From: Flavobacterium muglaense | GTDB lineage: Bacteria > Bacteroidota > Bacteroidia > Flavobacteriales > Flavobacteriaceae | Reading direction: 5' to 3' | DNA: 58,462 bases | Assembly: GCF_014305155.1 (NCBI RefSeq) | Contig: NZ_JACRUK010000021.1 | Location: 1-58,462 of the forward strand | Shown: positions 16,690 to 25,993 of the stretch, piece by piece | Layout of the letters: every line of letters begins with the position of its first letter | Position numbering within the stretch: the first letter of the stretch is position 1 | Notes under the pieces: generated by a model | What the model was told of the DNA's origin: nothing | What the model saw: only the letters and a program-made list of their open reading frames with translations | Database searches by the model: none | Translations under genes and position numbers: made by a program

Positions 16690-17268
16690 TTATTCGTTTC
16701 GTTTTTTTAATTCGGCATCAGTAAAATTCTCAACGCTTTTCTCTTCAGCAAATTTAGAAGCATTATAACTATTTGATTTATTTCTAGGGATCGATAAACT
16801 ATCCCAATGACTATTCTTTAATTGTTTCGCATAAAACACCATTTGTCCCACGTGATACGGATAATGTGCCAGTTGTCTATTAATGGCTTCAACAACGCTG
16901 TGTCCTTCGTTTCTTATATAAATAACGTCCGAAAGTTGTTCGACCTGTAATTCATTCAAACTAGTAAACAAACAATCCCAACCTTTATTCCAAGCAGCTA
17001 ACACAGCTTCTTTAGTTTGTAAATCATTCTGAAATTCTTGATCGCGATTTCTCCATTCTTTTTCACCATCGGTAGTTAAGAAATCCGTCCAGCGAGAAAG
17101 CATATTTCCTGAGAGGTGTTTTACAATTGTAGCAATGCTATTTGTCTCTTCATTTAGCGTGGCAAAAAGGTGCTCTGGTTCGAGTTGCTCCATTGCTCTT
17201 TCGCCTAAAGTTTTATAATACAAAAATTGTTTTTTTGCACTATCAAGAAACAGTTGGTTGGTTTCCAT
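16690..17268 (-). CDS. DinB-like (DUF1572) protein
   Basis: Read from METNQLFL (ATG at 17268, 192 residues). A longer start 42 bp upstream would overlap the pentapeptide gene. The pattern is a four-helix bundle of the DinB/DUF1572 type: FLDSAKKQFLYYKTLGERAME, SIATIVKHLSGNMLSRWTDF (histidine in the metal site) and HSVVEAINRQLAHYPYHVGQMV (two histidines). These three histidine positions form the metal site in the family. The biochemical role is not established; relatives include thiol-dependent enzymes. One base separates it from the pentapeptide gene. Confidence 0.82.
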   Translation of the reverse strand: METNQLFLDSAKKQFLYYKTLGERAMEQLEPEHLFATLNEETNSIATIVKHLSGNMLSRWTDFLTTDGEKEWRNRDQEFQNDLQTKEAVLAAWNKGWDCLFTSLNELQVEQLSDVIYIRNEGHSVVEAINRQLAHYPYHVGQMVFYAKQLKNSHWDSLSIPRNKSNSYNASKFAEEKSVENFTDAELKKRNE

Positions 17269-17269
17269 A

Positions 17270-17842
17270 TTACTGAATTTTAATATCGTATTTATCCAAA
17301 AGTCCAACAATTCCTTGTGTAGAAAACTTCGCTTTTTTCATGGGATTAAATTCGGGATCAATTTTATAATTCGATGCTGTCGAAAAATCAACTCCAGCTA
17401 GCTGTGTATCATTAAAAATCGCACCCTCTAAATTGCAATTATCAAAAACCGAATTCGACAAATGGGTTCCTGTAAAAGCGACCTCTTTCATAGAGCAATT
17501 GCTAAATTTTGTTTTTGGCATTTTCTTATTGGCAAACGAAGAATAATCCAAAACGCAATCTTGAAAATTCACTTGAAATAGAAAGTCTTCGCATTCTTCA
17601 AATTGAATGCCAAGCAGTTTACAGTTTTTAAATTGAATAGATTTCATACTCGTTCCTGATAGTTTTATCATTGATAAATTGCAATCAATGAATTCACAAT
17701 CCAGAAACGTATTATAAGAGAAATTGCTGTTAGAGAAATCACAGTTTTTAAAAGTACAATCCTCAAATTCTCGATTACTTACTTTTTTGTCTATAAAAAC
17801 TACTTTTTCAAAAGTTTTTTGAATGTGTATTAACTCTTCCAT
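17270..17842 (-). CDS. Pentapeptide-repeat protein
   Basis: A 190-residue protein that is mostly A(D/N)LXX-type pentapeptide repeats (for example FEDCTFKNCDFSNSNFSYNT, LSNSVFDNCNLEGAIFNDTQ), forming a right-handed quadrilateral beta helix with a short C-terminal tail. No signal peptide. The Qnr/MfpA branch of this fold binds gyrase or topoisomerase IV by DNA mimicry, but this protein has many cysteines and few acidic side chains on the repeats, so that role is only a possibility. It is in an operon with DUF6095 (one-base overlap, TAATG) upstream and the DinB-like gene downstream. Confidence 0.85.
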   Translation of the reverse strand: MEELIHIQKTFEKVVFIDKKVSNREFEDCTFKNCDFSNSNFSYNTFLDCEFIDCNLSMIKLSGTSMKSIQFKNCKLLGIQFEECEDFLFQVNFQDCVLDYSSFANKKMPKTKFSNCSMKEVAFTGTHLSNSVFDNCNLEGAIFNDTQLAGVDFSTASNYKIDPEFNPMKKAKFSTQGIVGLLDKYDIKIQ

Positions 17843-18063
17843 TAGTCGTTGAATATGCCTTTCATAATTGTTTTTAATCCTTTATACATCAAAAACATCG
17901 CTCCTAAACAGGCTAAGATACCGATGGCCAAAACCAAATAATGCCAAACATTTTGCTGATTCATAAAGGCGTTGTAAATCACTGAGGGGCCAATAAAAAG
18001 TAGGGGCAATGCACCCGATAAGTATTTTATCCCTTTGGATAACAGTTGTTTATTTGTTGCCAT
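17842..18063 (-). CDS. DUF6095 family small membrane protein
   Basis: A 73-residue protein with two membrane helices (YLSGALPLLFIGPSVIYNAF and WHYLVLAIGILACLGAMFL) and a basic C-terminal tail. The length and the pattern match the flavobacterial DUF6095 family. It is the first gene of the pentapeptide and DinB-like operon, and its stop overlaps the next start. The function is unknown. Confidence 0.78.
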   Translation of the reverse strand: MATNKQLLSKGIKYLSGALPLLFIGPSVIYNAFMNQQNVWHYLVLAIGILACLGAMFLMYKGLKTIMKGIFND

Positions 18064-18125
18064 TGATTTTTTGGTTTAAAGTTTAAAGTCTCAAGTTGTT
18101 TTGTGACCTGAACACTGAATACTGT

Positions 18126-18944
18126 TTACTGCTTACTATTAAAAGAGTCAACTGCTTTACGAACGCTGCCATTTTGTTCTAATAGTACAGCTGCTGCTTC
18201 ATAACTGACCGGAATTTCTCCCATGATCATTTTTACGCCACGATCTACCAGTTTACTATTGCTCAATTGCATATCGACCATTTTGTTGCCTTTTACTTTT
18301 CCAAGTTGGATCATCGTAGCGGTCGAAATCATGTTGAGTACCAGTTTTTGTGCCGTTCCTGCTTTCATTCGGGAGCTTCCTGTAACAAATTCAGGACCTA
18401 CAACTACATCAATAGGAAATTGGGCTGTTTGCGAAAGCGGACTTCCAGCATTGCAAGAAATGCTTCCTGTAATGATATTGTTTTCGTTACAGGTTTGTAA
18501 ACCACCAATAACGTAGGGAGTGGTTCCTGATGCGGCAATTCCTATTACAACATCGTTCTCATTTATATTGTGCTCTTGTAAGTCAATCCAAGCTTGGGTA
18601 GCATTGTCTTCGGCGTTTTCTACTGCTTTACGAATGGCCAAGTCGCCACCAGCAATGATTCCTATAACGGTATCAAATGAAACACCAAATGTTGGCGGAC
18701 ATTCTGATGCATCCACAACACCCAATCGCCCAGAAGTTCCTGCGCCTATATAAAAAAGTCTACCGCCCAGCTTCATGTTAGTCACAATTTGAGTGACTAA
18801 AGTTTCGATTTGAGGCAATGCTTTTTCAACAGCATGAGGAACAGTTTTATCTTCTTGGTTGATATTACTTAGTAATTCGTGAACGGACATTTTTTCAAGA
18901 TGTTCGTATTTTGAGGATTGCTCAGTGGTTTTAGTAAAAGTCAT
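18126..18944 (-). CDS. murQ: N-acetylmuramic acid 6-phosphate etherase
   Basis: Read from MTFTKTTEQ (ATG at 18944, 272 residues); an upstream start adds 11 residues with no conservation. MurQ cleaves the D-lactyl ether of MurNAc-6-phosphate to GlcNAc-6-phosphate during cell-wall recycling in the cytoplasm. The SIS sugar-phosphate fold shows GRLFYIGAGTSGRLGVVDAS, ECPPTFG, the catalytic-region IIAGGD and AVENAEDN, and IAASGTTPYVIGGL. VTGSSRMKAGTAQK is the diagnostic MurQ block. No anhMurNAc kinase lies next to it. Confidence 0.94.
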   Translation of the reverse strand: MTFTKTTEQSSKYEHLEKMSVHELLSNINQEDKTVPHAVEKALPQIETLVTQIVTNMKLGGRLFYIGAGTSGRLGVVDASECPPTFGVSFDTVIGIIAGGDLAIRKAVENAEDNATQAWIDLQEHNINENDVVIGIAASGTTPYVIGGLQTCNENNIITGSISCNAGSPLSQTAQFPIDVVVGPEFVTGSSRMKAGTAQKLVLNMISTATMIQLGKVKGNKMVDMQLSNSKLVDRGVKMIMGEIPVSYEAAAVLLEQNGSVRKAVDSFNSKQ

Positions 18945-19037
18945 TTGTTTTTGAAGTTCAAAGTTGCAAAGTATCAAAGGTACTACCTTTTTGAAAAGTA
19001 TAATAAATTTTGCTCTTTTGATTTGTATAAGTTTATT

Positions 19038-19078
19038 GGAACGCGGATCAAACGGATTGCTATCGCAAAACGCGGATG
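19038..19078 (+). repeat. Dispersed 41-bp repeat, copy 2
   Basis: This stretch matches the reverse complement of 7309-7349 with only a few differences. It lies in the gap between murQ and a lipoprotein gene. The function is unknown. Confidence 0.55.
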
Positions 19079-19208
19079 AACGCGGATTTTATGCTGATGT
19101 TTTTCTGTTAGTAGCTAATCCATTGTTTGTATTGAGCTCTTAACTAAGTCTTTGCTGTTGCCATTGACCAATGGTTTTTCTTTTCGTTACTACTTTACGG
19201 GAGGAATT

Positions 19209-19922
19209 TTAGTACTTGTTTGTTGTTAAAGCTGAACTCGTAAAGGGATAAATAGAATTCTTATCATCTTCATTGTATTCTTTCTTAATATTGTTGACGT
19301 TTTGTCCAGTGATTCTATTTTTTTCTAGTCCAGTAAAGTAAAAAGCGGATGTTCCATTTCTTTTATCAGTGCTAAATAACACCAATGTTCTTTTGTATTT
19401 GGTCGAATAGTATATTACATGATTTGAATTTTCTTCGACTAATTGAAAACTTCCTAATAATTTTTGTTCTTTTTCTACACAGCCATTTTCGTGCTCTGTA
19501 AATCGAATGTTCATTGGAAATAGTAACTTATCTTTAAGTTTAAAGCTAAATCTAATGTCGTTAGAATAACAGTCGGGTGCTCCGCAATCAGGTCCATGTA
19601 AATTAAAAGGGATATTCACGACTATACTGTCATTACTAATTGTTACTACCTTCTTTGCATACATTTCTTGAAGAAAACTTTCTTTTAAAATTTTATTTTC
19701 CTTTGCCTTCTGCATTTCATTTGTAAGCAAGTCTTGGTTTTTATTCCTATCGATAATTTCTTTCTCAATTGTTTGGTGATTTATCTTGCCGTTTGTTGCT
19801 GAGCTGGGCGAAACAACAGTGCTGTCACGAGTAATAGTATTCAGCGCTGTTTTAGTTTGTTTGGTCTCCTGTCCACAAGAACATAAAACTAATAGTGTTG
19901 AAATTATAAGTGTTTTTTTCAT
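19209..19922 (-). CDS. Lipoprotein of unknown function
   Basis: About 237 residues from MKKTLIIS; the ATG two codons upstream is also possible. The signal peptide ends in lipobox VLCSC. A disordered, T/S/Q-rich linker and a coiled stretch (EKEIIDRNKNQDLLTNEMQK) lead to a beta-rich domain that contains the Cys-rich block GPDCGAPDCYSNDIRFSFKL and HENGCVEKEQ. Four cysteines probably form disulfides. I do not recognise the family. Confidence 0.72.
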   Translation of the reverse strand: MKKTLIISTLLVLCSCGQETKQTKTALNTITRDSTVVSPSSATNGKINHQTIEKEIIDRNKNQDLLTNEMQKAKENKILKESFLQEMYAKKVVTISNDSIVVNIPFNLHGPDCGAPDCYSNDIRFSFKLKDKLLFPMNIRFTEHENGCVEKEQKLLGSFQLVEENSNHVIYYSTKYKRTLVLFSTDKRNGTSAFYFTGLEKNRITGQNVNNIKKEYNEDDKNSIYPFTSSALTTNKY

Positions 19923-20015
19923 TCTCAAAATGCTGCTAAAGGTTTAAGAAAGTCATTCGAGTAGTGCTACTGCTTTTACTGTAGCAAGCTGCTAGAAATA
20001 ATTTTCTCATACTAA

Positions 20016-20858
20016 TTATTGTTTGGCGTAGTTAAATGGTTCGGTTAAAAAGCGATTTACTATTGCATTAAAAAGGACTGGGTTATTTTGAGGAACTCCA
20101 TGATCAGTGCCTGGCATAATGCATAATTGTCCTTTGGGAAGGTTATTGAAGATCTCTACTGCATGTTCGTTTTTTATAATGTCTCTGTCGCCAACCATAA
20201 TTAAAACGGAAGCTGTTATTTTTTTTAAATCAAGTGAATTGATATTGGGTTGGTCTAGTAATAGTCCAAATAGTTGGAGGTCTAGGCTCCAATTGCGACT
20301 GTTATCTCCTTTGGCTTTCATTTCTTTTGCAATGGCTCGTTCTTGTTTTACTTGGTCTGGAGCCCAACTATTAACGGCAGTTGCATCGGGACGTAAATTG
20401 GCACCCATTGCTACAATCTTTTTGATTTTAGTTTTGTTGTTTATACCCATTTCTAGACCTACGATACCGCCATCGCTCCATCCTAAGATACTAATAGAAT
20501 CTAATTTAAGATGATTGACTAGCGCTTCCCAATCTTTGGTGATTTGAGGGTACGTTAATGAGTCGGTTTTTAGTTCTGATTTTCCTTGCCCTCTATTGTC
20601 AGCAATAATGACCCTATACTTTTTTTTAAAGAAATCGATTTGGTTTTCCATTGTTTTAATATTGCCACCGCAGCCATGAATTAATAGGAGTGGTTCTCCT
20701 TTGCCATATTCCTCATAATATATTTTTGCGCCATTTAAAAGGACGTATTTTCCAACTGCATTATTGTTTCCGTAATCGGTGTCAAACTTGGTTTGAGCAT
20801 TTGTAATACATAATGAGGTTGTAAAAAAAAGAACTAAAATTTGAATGTGCTTTTTCAT
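20016..20858 (-). CDS. Secreted alpha/beta hydrolase
   Basis: A 280-residue protein with an N-terminal signal peptide (cleavage near TNAQ, residue 22). The alpha/beta hydrolase fold is clear: oxyanion-hole motif LLLIHGCGGN, ADNRGQGKS, nucleophile elbow GWSDGG with Ser128, the acid in VGDRDIIKN and the histidine in TDHGVPQ. The family includes esterases, lipases and epoxide hydrolases; the substrate cannot be told. It is monocistronic. Confidence 0.88.
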   Translation of the reverse strand: MKKHIQILVLFFTTSLCITNAQTKFDTDYGNNNAVGKYVLLNGAKIYYEEYGKGEPLLLIHGCGGNIKTMENQIDFFKKKYRVIIADNRGQGKSELKTDSLTYPQITKDWEALVNHLKLDSISILGWSDGGIVGLEMGINNKTKIKKIVAMGANLRPDATAVNSWAPDQVKQERAIAKEMKAKGDNSRNWSLDLQLFGLLLDQPNINSLDLKKITASVLIMVGDRDIIKNEHAVEIFNNLPKGQLCIMPGTDHGVPQNNPVLFNAIVNRFLTEPFNYAKQ

Positions 20859-21046
20859 ATTTTTTTTTTGGTTTTAGGTGGTTGCTGGATAGTGGGTAAG
20901 TATTTGTCAGTCAGAAAATTATTTTTTTTTATTTACTAGTATTAGGTCTGCTTTATTATCAAATATAGGTATTTTTTCTTTCCTTTTTTTAAAATTGTAG
21001 GTTTTTGAAAGAGTGGTACATTAGGGTTGATTTTAGCACCGGAATT

Positions 21047-21163
21047 GGTAGGGGATTGCAGCTGTTGCGTGAGGGATAGCAACGGAAATCCTTTTATTTT
21101 TTTTCTTTAAAAAAATAAAAGATTGCAGTGCATAGCCCGCCCTTTTATGAGCCGATCGCGATC
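21047..21163 (+). repeat. Hairpin repeat with conserved flanks, copy 3
   Basis: Left flank GGGATAGCAACGGAAATCC, an A/T stem (CTTTTATTTTTTT with AAAAAAATAAAAG), right flank GATTGCAGTGCATAGCCCGCC. A partial extra flank (TAGGGGATTGCAGC) precedes it. It fills the middle of the 344-bp gap before the ZIP transporter; nothing else is visible there. Confidence 0.6.
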
Positions 21164-21202
21164 GAGCTTATAAAAGGACACGCCCAATACTAAATAGTTG
21201 AA

Positions 21203-21874
21203 TTATAAAAAATAAGCCAGTAGGATTCCTAGAATAATCATGGATACTTTGGCAATGTTGAATTTGTGACCTTCGCTACTCTCAAAGATGATGGTAGACG
21301 AGATGTGGAATAAAATTCCGATTACAACTGCGGTGATTTGGGTGGTGTATTGCTGGAGTACAGGAAAATATCCTGAGGCAAAAGTACCTAGTGGCGTCAT
21401 GATAGCAAAGGTGATCATGAAGGCAAATATGGCTTTGTTGTTGAGATGCGAGTTGATGAAAAAAGTAGTCAGAATGATGGCTATGGGCAAATGGTGTATG
21501 GCAATACCAATGGCGAGATTGTCATCATGATGCCCTACAGGGAAGCCTTCTAGAAAGGCGTGTATGCATAAACTGATAAATAATAACCATGGAATATGGC
21601 TCATATTAGCGTGTCCGTGTACGTGTCCATGTTCGGCCCCTTTGGAGAAGAATTCCAGAATGATTTGGAATAAAATTCCCAGCATAATAAATATTCCGAT
21701 GTTGCTGTTTTTACTTTCGTACACATCAGGAAGCAAGTGCATCACGGTTAAAGACAAAAGAAACGAGCCACTAAAAGCAAGTAATAGCTTGAGGTTGGTT
21801 TTGTTTTTTGGCTTTATGATTGATGCAATGATATAACCTAGCAATACAGAAAGTAGGGGTAAGAGGTAATTCAT
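21203..21874 (-). CDS. ZIP family metal transporter
   Basis: A 223-residue membrane protein with about seven to eight helices, starting with LLPLLSVLLGYIIASIIKP. The variable loop is histidine-rich (KGAEHGHVHGHANMSH, about residues 78-93). The conserved metal-pathway helices are IHAFLEGFPVGHH and GIAIHHLPIAIILTTF. ZIP proteins import Zn, Fe or other divalent metals into the cytoplasm; the specificity is unknown. Confidence 0.88.
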   Translation of the reverse strand: MNYLLPLLSVLLGYIIASIIKPKNKTNLKLLLAFSGSFLLSLTVMHLLPDVYESKNSNIGIFIMLGILFQIILEFFSKGAEHGHVHGHANMSHIPWLLFISLCIHAFLEGFPVGHHDDNLAIGIAIHHLPIAIILTTFFINSHLNNKAIFAFMITFAIMTPLGTFASGYFPVLQQYTTQITAVVIGILFHISSTIIFESSEGHKFNIAKVSMIILGILLAYFL

Positions 21875-21931
21875 GTTTTTTATTGAATCTTTTATTTTTT
21901 TGACCGATTAATCAAATCGGTTAATGGCTAA

Positions 21932-22696
21932 CTACTTGAATATCATAATTAAGCGTTCGCTGTCATTTTTATAGAATTTCTTGAGCTTGTAGTCACCAAA
22001 GATATCCAATAGATAAATGCCTGCTTCTTCCATCATGGTTTCAAAATCTTGAAGGGTAAGCGCTTTTACTTTTTCGGTATAATGAAATTTTTGACCCTTG
22101 TCTTCAAAATCAATTTCTTTGTAGATGTGTCCGTCTTTTAAATAACGTTTGAGGTGAAAATCGATTCCTTCCACGGTTTTTGTTTCTTCGGGTACTAGTG
22201 TGCTAAGTACCTGAGTGACATTCATAAAATCGATCACGGCAAAACCATATTCAGATAAGCTTTCTTTGATGGCTTTTAGGGTGGTTAGGTTGTCTTCATC
22301 ATTTTCGAAATAGCCAAAACTGGTAAATAAATTAAAAATAGCATCGTATTTTTCTTCGAAAGGTTCACGCATGTCGTGTACTTTGAAGTGCAAGTTTGTA
22401 TTTGCATTTTTATTTGCTTCAGCAATACTATTTTCAGATAGATCCGCCCCTAGGACATCAAAACCTAACTGACTTAGATAAATAGAGTGACGGCCTTTAC
22501 CGCAAGCGAGGTCCAGCACTTTGGCTTTTTCGGGCAGGTTGAGGTAGTGTGTGATGTTGTCCATGAAAAGCTGGGCTTCTCTATAGTTTCGTTCCTTGTA
22601 TAGGATGTGATAGTAAGGCGTATCGAACCAAGAGCTGAACCATGTAGGTGCCGGTTCGCCTTGATTTATAGTGGTTGATTTTTGTTCTTCAGACAT
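21932..22696 (-). CDS. Class I SAM-dependent methyltransferase
   Basis: A 254-residue cytoplasmic protein. Motif I is VLDLACGKGRHS (about residues 60-71), followed by LGADLSENSIAEA, the acidic loop HDMREPFEEKYDAIFNLFTS and a later beta sheet. The pattern is of small-molecule or cofactor methyltransferases. No signal peptide and no clear operon partner; it is divergent from the RNA methyltransferase at 22859. The substrate is unknown. Confidence 0.85.
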   Translation of the reverse strand: MSEEQKSTTINQGEPAPTWFSSWFDTPYYHILYKERNYREAQLFMDNITHYLNLPEKAKVLDLACGKGRHSIYLSQLGFDVLGADLSENSIAEANKNANTNLHFKVHDMREPFEEKYDAIFNLFTSFGYFENDEDNLTTLKAIKESLSEYGFAVIDFMNVTQVLSTLVPEETKTVEGIDFHLKRYLKDGHIYKEIDFEDKGQKFHYTEKVKALTLQDFETMMEEAGIYLLDIFGDYKLKKFYKNDSERLIMIFK

Positions 22697-22858
22697 TTAT
22701 TCTTTTTCAATTTATTCTATCCGGCAAATTTAGTGTATTTTTGCTGAAAAATAACGAATCTAATGATATAGACCGTCTTTCTCGTTGAGAATGGGCAAAT
22801 TTTCATTGGAGGTTAAAATACAAAACAGAAACAGGTCTGTTTTAATTACACAAAAAAA

Positions 22859-24028
22859 ATGGAAGATAATTTTAAGATGGTTGCCAAAACCTTTTTTGGT
22901 TTTGAAGAAATATTAGCAAAGGAATTACAAATGCTGGGTGCGCAAGACGTAGAGCAGGGAGTAAGAATGGTGAGTTTTAAAGGGGATAAAGGATTTATGT
23001 ATAAAGCAAATTTGTCGCTACGTACTGCATTGAAAATCTTAAAACCCATCTATTTTTTTAAGGCAAACAACGAACAAGCATTATACAAAGGAGTATCGGG
23101 CGTGAACTGGTCAAGATATATCAATGCCAATCAAACTTTTGTGATTGATGCAACGGTACACTCGGATAATTTTAACCATTCGGAATTTGTTTCTCAAAAA
23201 TGTAAGGATGCTATTGTAGATCAATTTAGAGAACGTACAGGACAACGTCCTAGTGTAGATAAAGCACATCCCGATTTAAGAATCAACATTCATATTGACA
23301 GAGATCAAGTTTCGGTTGCACTAGATACTTCAGGGAACTCATTGCACCAACGTGGGTATAGAACGGCTACTAATATTGCGCCTATTAACGAAGTGCTTGC
23401 AGCGGGAGTTTTATTGCTTTCGGGTTGGGATGGACAAACGGATTTTCTAGATCCTATGTGCGGATCAGGAACTTTCCTTGCAGAGGCGGCTATGATTGCT
23501 TGTAATATTCCGGCAAACATTAACCGTAAAGAATTTGCATTCGAGAAATGGAAAGATTGGGACAATGATTTGTTTGATAATATTGTTGATAGTTTATTGA
23601 AAAGAGTGCGTGAATTTCATCATACGATTAAAGGGTATGATAAAGCGCCATCTGCGGTTCAAAAAGCCAAAGACAATATCAAGAATGCTAATCTAGAAGA
23701 ATACATCACTATCGAGGAGAAAAACTTCTTTGATACTGAAAAAACAACCGAAGGAAAATTACACATGGTATTCAACCCGCCTTATGATGAGCGTTTGGAT
23801 ATTCATATGGAAGAGTTTTATAAAAACATTGGAGATACATTAAAGAAAAATTATCCAGGTACCAACTCATGGTTTATTACAGGAAATCTTGATGCCCTGA
23901 AATTTGTAGGTTTACGTCCTTCGAGAAAAATTAAACTTTTTAATGCAAGTATTGAAGCACGTTTAGTGAAATATGAAATGTACGAAGGAAGCAAGAGAAC
24001 AAAATTTCAAGTTACCGAAGGGGAATAA
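22859..24028 (+). CDS. THUMP-domain rRNA (guanine-N2) methyltransferase, RlmL N-half type
   Basis: A 389-residue protein with an N-terminal ferredoxin-like region and THUMP domain (KTFFGFEEILAKELQMLGA, about 10-160) and a UPF0020 methyltransferase domain. The SAM-binding segment is FLDPMCGSGTFLAEAA, and the catalytic motif is FNPPYDERL. This is the layout of the N-terminal half of E. coli RlmL, which makes m2G2445 in 23S rRNA, and of stand-alone homologues; the exact target base is inferred. It starts at an ATG after an A-rich leader. Confidence 0.9.
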   Translation: MEDNFKMVAKTFFGFEEILAKELQMLGAQDVEQGVRMVSFKGDKGFMYKANLSLRTALKILKPIYFFKANNEQALYKGVSGVNWSRYINANQTFVIDATVHSDNFNHSEFVSQKCKDAIVDQFRERTGQRPSVDKAHPDLRINIHIDRDQVSVALDTSGNSLHQRGYRTATNIAPINEVLAAGVLLLSGWDGQTDFLDPMCGSGTFLAEAAMIACNIPANINRKEFAFEKWKDWDNDLFDNIVDSLLKRVREFHHTIKGYDKAPSAVQKAKDNIKNANLEEYITIEEKNFFDTEKTTEGKLHMVFNPPYDERLDIHMEEFYKNIGDTLKKNYPGTNSWFITGNLDALKFVGLRPSRKIKLFNASIEARLVKYEMYEGSKRTKFQVTEGE

Positions 24029-24109
24029 TAAGAAAGAAGAAAGAAAATAGAAGGATGCAAATTTATCATTGATAAATAGTATCCAACTTTAAACTTTAAA
24101 CAAAGCAGC

Positions 24110-24346
24110 ATGACAAAATTACAAGTACGAGCGTTTTTATATCAATTGGGTGGTTTTGCGATATTATTCATATCGGCACGCTATTTAGCCGAACGTTATA
24201 CAGGTTTAACCGGAATGTGGGTTCCTTTTACTGCATTTGTGGTAGGAACTATCGTAGCACCAAAATTTCAAGCCATTAAGACCAAAGACGGTGAAAAGTT
24301 GTTTATGAAATGGGTTTTTATGAAAAACGTGAAAGAAATAGGATAA
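24110..24346 (+). CDS. Small membrane protein, 78 aa
   Basis: Two membrane helices (QLGGFAILFISARYLAERY and MWVPFTAFVVGTIVAPKFQ) and a basic C-terminal tail. It follows the RNA methyltransferase by 81 bp and ends at a strong terminator, so the two are likely co-transcribed. The function is unknown. Confidence 0.75.
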   Translation: MTKLQVRAFLYQLGGFAILFISARYLAERYTGLTGMWVPFTAFVVGTIVAPKFQAIKTKDGEKLFMKWVFMKNVKEIG

Positions 24347-24366
24347 TCATTTATTTGAACAAAAAA

Positions 24367-24405
24367 AAAGGAGCTAATTATGAGTATAATTAGCTCCTTT
24401 TTTAT
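24367..24405 (+). terminator. Rho-independent terminator
   Basis: A 15-bp perfect stem (24367-24381 with 24386-24400) with the loop GAGT, flanked by A and T runs. It ends the plus-strand pair before it. Confidence 0.92.
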
Positions 24406-24572
24406 TTAGGAAACGTTTGAATAATGAGATGAAATAGCCGTTCAATTGAGGGGTATCTTGATGCTGTTAAGCATTATAGTTGTGTGAATCCAAGGTTTCT
24501 GCTTTATTAATTTCGATTCTGCTATGAACTTGTTTTAGTTGTCAAGTTATTCTAATAATTTTGGTAGCGTAC

Positions 24573-25415
24573 TTATTTTTTTGGACCCGGTTTTTTAGCA
24601 GGCGTAACCGGAATCACTTTCTTTTTGTAAATAGGAATGAAATAAGATACCGAATAATTAAATCCTACACCAAAATCGCCATTGTACGTCCTGTTGAATC
24701 CTGGAATGTAAAGATTGTCAAAATTATCAGGTTTCTTATTCGATACTAATTTTTTGAACTGGAAACTAAAGCCTACAAACACATTATTGAATACTTTGGC
24801 TTTTAGTCCCGCTACCACTTCAATCCAGCTAGCCGAAAGGCCGCTGTATTTTTCACCTGATGTAATAGGAGCAACTTCACCAAAATAAGGATTAGCATTA
24901 TAGATTTTATAGGTATTCAATTGTTGACTAAAACTGCTAAAACCGTAGCGCATTCCAATAGAAAGAATGTTTTCCATATCAAGCCAGTTTTCATAGGCAT
25001 TGTAATCAAAACCTGCTTTTAAGTAGGAACCCTTGGCAGTAGAGTTTAGTCTAGTGTCATCTGTTGTTTTGTTTTCACTTCCTAGTTCGGCAGCGAGATA
25101 GTATTTTTTTGACAATCTATAATCAGCTACTAGTTCAATTCCTTTATAGTCTTTGTCATAAAGTCCACGGGTAAGCTTGTATAAATCAGCTCCTACGCGC
25201 AGGCCGTATCTATTAGTCTTTGGTGGACTAATCGTGTCTTTGGCAATTGGTTTAGGCACAGCTTTGGCCTCTTTAAAAGAGTTTGCAGGAAGAACACCTT
25301 CCTCAGTTTTATTGTTTTTTGGCGCAGGCTTTACAGGAGTTGTCTCTTGAGCAGTTGCAATCAACAAAGAAAAAAGGAGACTTATACTAAAAATATATTT
25401 CAAGGTGTGTTTCAT
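24573..25415 (-). CDS. DUF6048 family outer-membrane beta-barrel-like protein
   Basis: A 280-residue protein with a signal peptide (cleavage near IATAQE), a proline/lysine-rich linker, and then repeated amphipathic beta strands (RYGLRVGADLYKLTRGLY, YKGIELVADYRLSKKYYLAA and others) of an outer-membrane barrel type. Its start overlaps the end of the DUF6452 gene by 29 bp. The run rlmD, DUF6452, DUF6048 is a recurrent flavobacterial arrangement. The role is unknown. Confidence 0.85.
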   Translation of the reverse strand: MKHTLKYIFSISLLFSLLIATAQETTPVKPAPKNNKTEEGVLPANSFKEAKAVPKPIAKDTISPPKTNRYGLRVGADLYKLTRGLYDKDYKGIELVADYRLSKKYYLAAELGSENKTTDDTRLNSTAKGSYLKAGFDYNAYENWLDMENILSIGMRYGFSSFSQQLNTYKIYNANPYFGEVAPITSGEKYSGLSASWIEVVAGLKAKVFNNVFVGFSFQFKKLVSNKKPDNFDNLYIPGFNRTYNGDFGVGFNYSVSYFIPIYKKKVIPVTPAKKPGPKK

Positions 25416-25908
25416 TTTCGTTAGTAATACTACTCTCTTTTACTGCAATGTACTCAATCCATTTGGCATCAGCTACAGCTGCATCTGTGTGCACAAAGGC
25501 AGTTGTTGGGTCTAGAGTGAATTCGGTTTTAAAACCGCAGGCTCTGGATACAAAAATATTTTGTCTCGAATAATTAAATTTCAGTTCGTCTTGATTGACC
25601 ACTGTAGCGTCCGAGTTGCCGTAATTTAATATAAAACTATAACTCGTTGCATCAGCATCCGTTTTTAGGGGAATGGAAACCGTACTGCCGTTAACCAGTG
25701 TACTGCTGCTATAAGTCACTCCCTCTGTCATGCCTTCGCCAATGATCGTTAAATCAGTCACACTTTTCAATTCAGATGGATTGTTGAAGTCGTAAAACGA
25801 AATCACCAATCGCGGAGTTGTAATGGTACTAGCGTCACAAATATCGTCTTTCTCACAGCTAGAGAACGAGCATGCCAGAACCAATAAAAACAAAAATGTC
25901 TTTTTCAT
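25387..25908 (-). CDS. DUF6452 family lipoprotein
   Basis: A 173-residue protein with lipobox SFSSC (Cys18), then CEKDDICDASTITTPRLVI, typical of DUF6452. The body is beta-rich. It lies between rlmD and the DUF6048 gene and overlaps the latter, suggesting coupled translation and a shared envelope function. Confidence 0.85.
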   Translation of the reverse strand: MKKTFLFLLVLACSFSSCEKDDICDASTITTPRLVISFYDFNNPSELKSVTDLTIIGEGMTEGVTYSSSTLVNGSTVSIPLKTDADATSYSFILNYGNSDATVVNQDELKFNYSRQNIFVSRACGFKTEFTLDPTTAFVHTDAAVADAKWIEYIAVKESSITNENETHLEIYF

Positions 25909-25993
25909 ATAATAATGTTCAGTGTTCAGTATTCTGTTTTTAGTATTCAGTAGTTTATGGTCTACCTACTAAAAACCGCAAACTGACCACTAT

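Noticed and set aside
17270..17842. Qnr-type quinolone resistance gene
   Set aside because: It shares the fold class only; length, cysteine content and context do not support the name.
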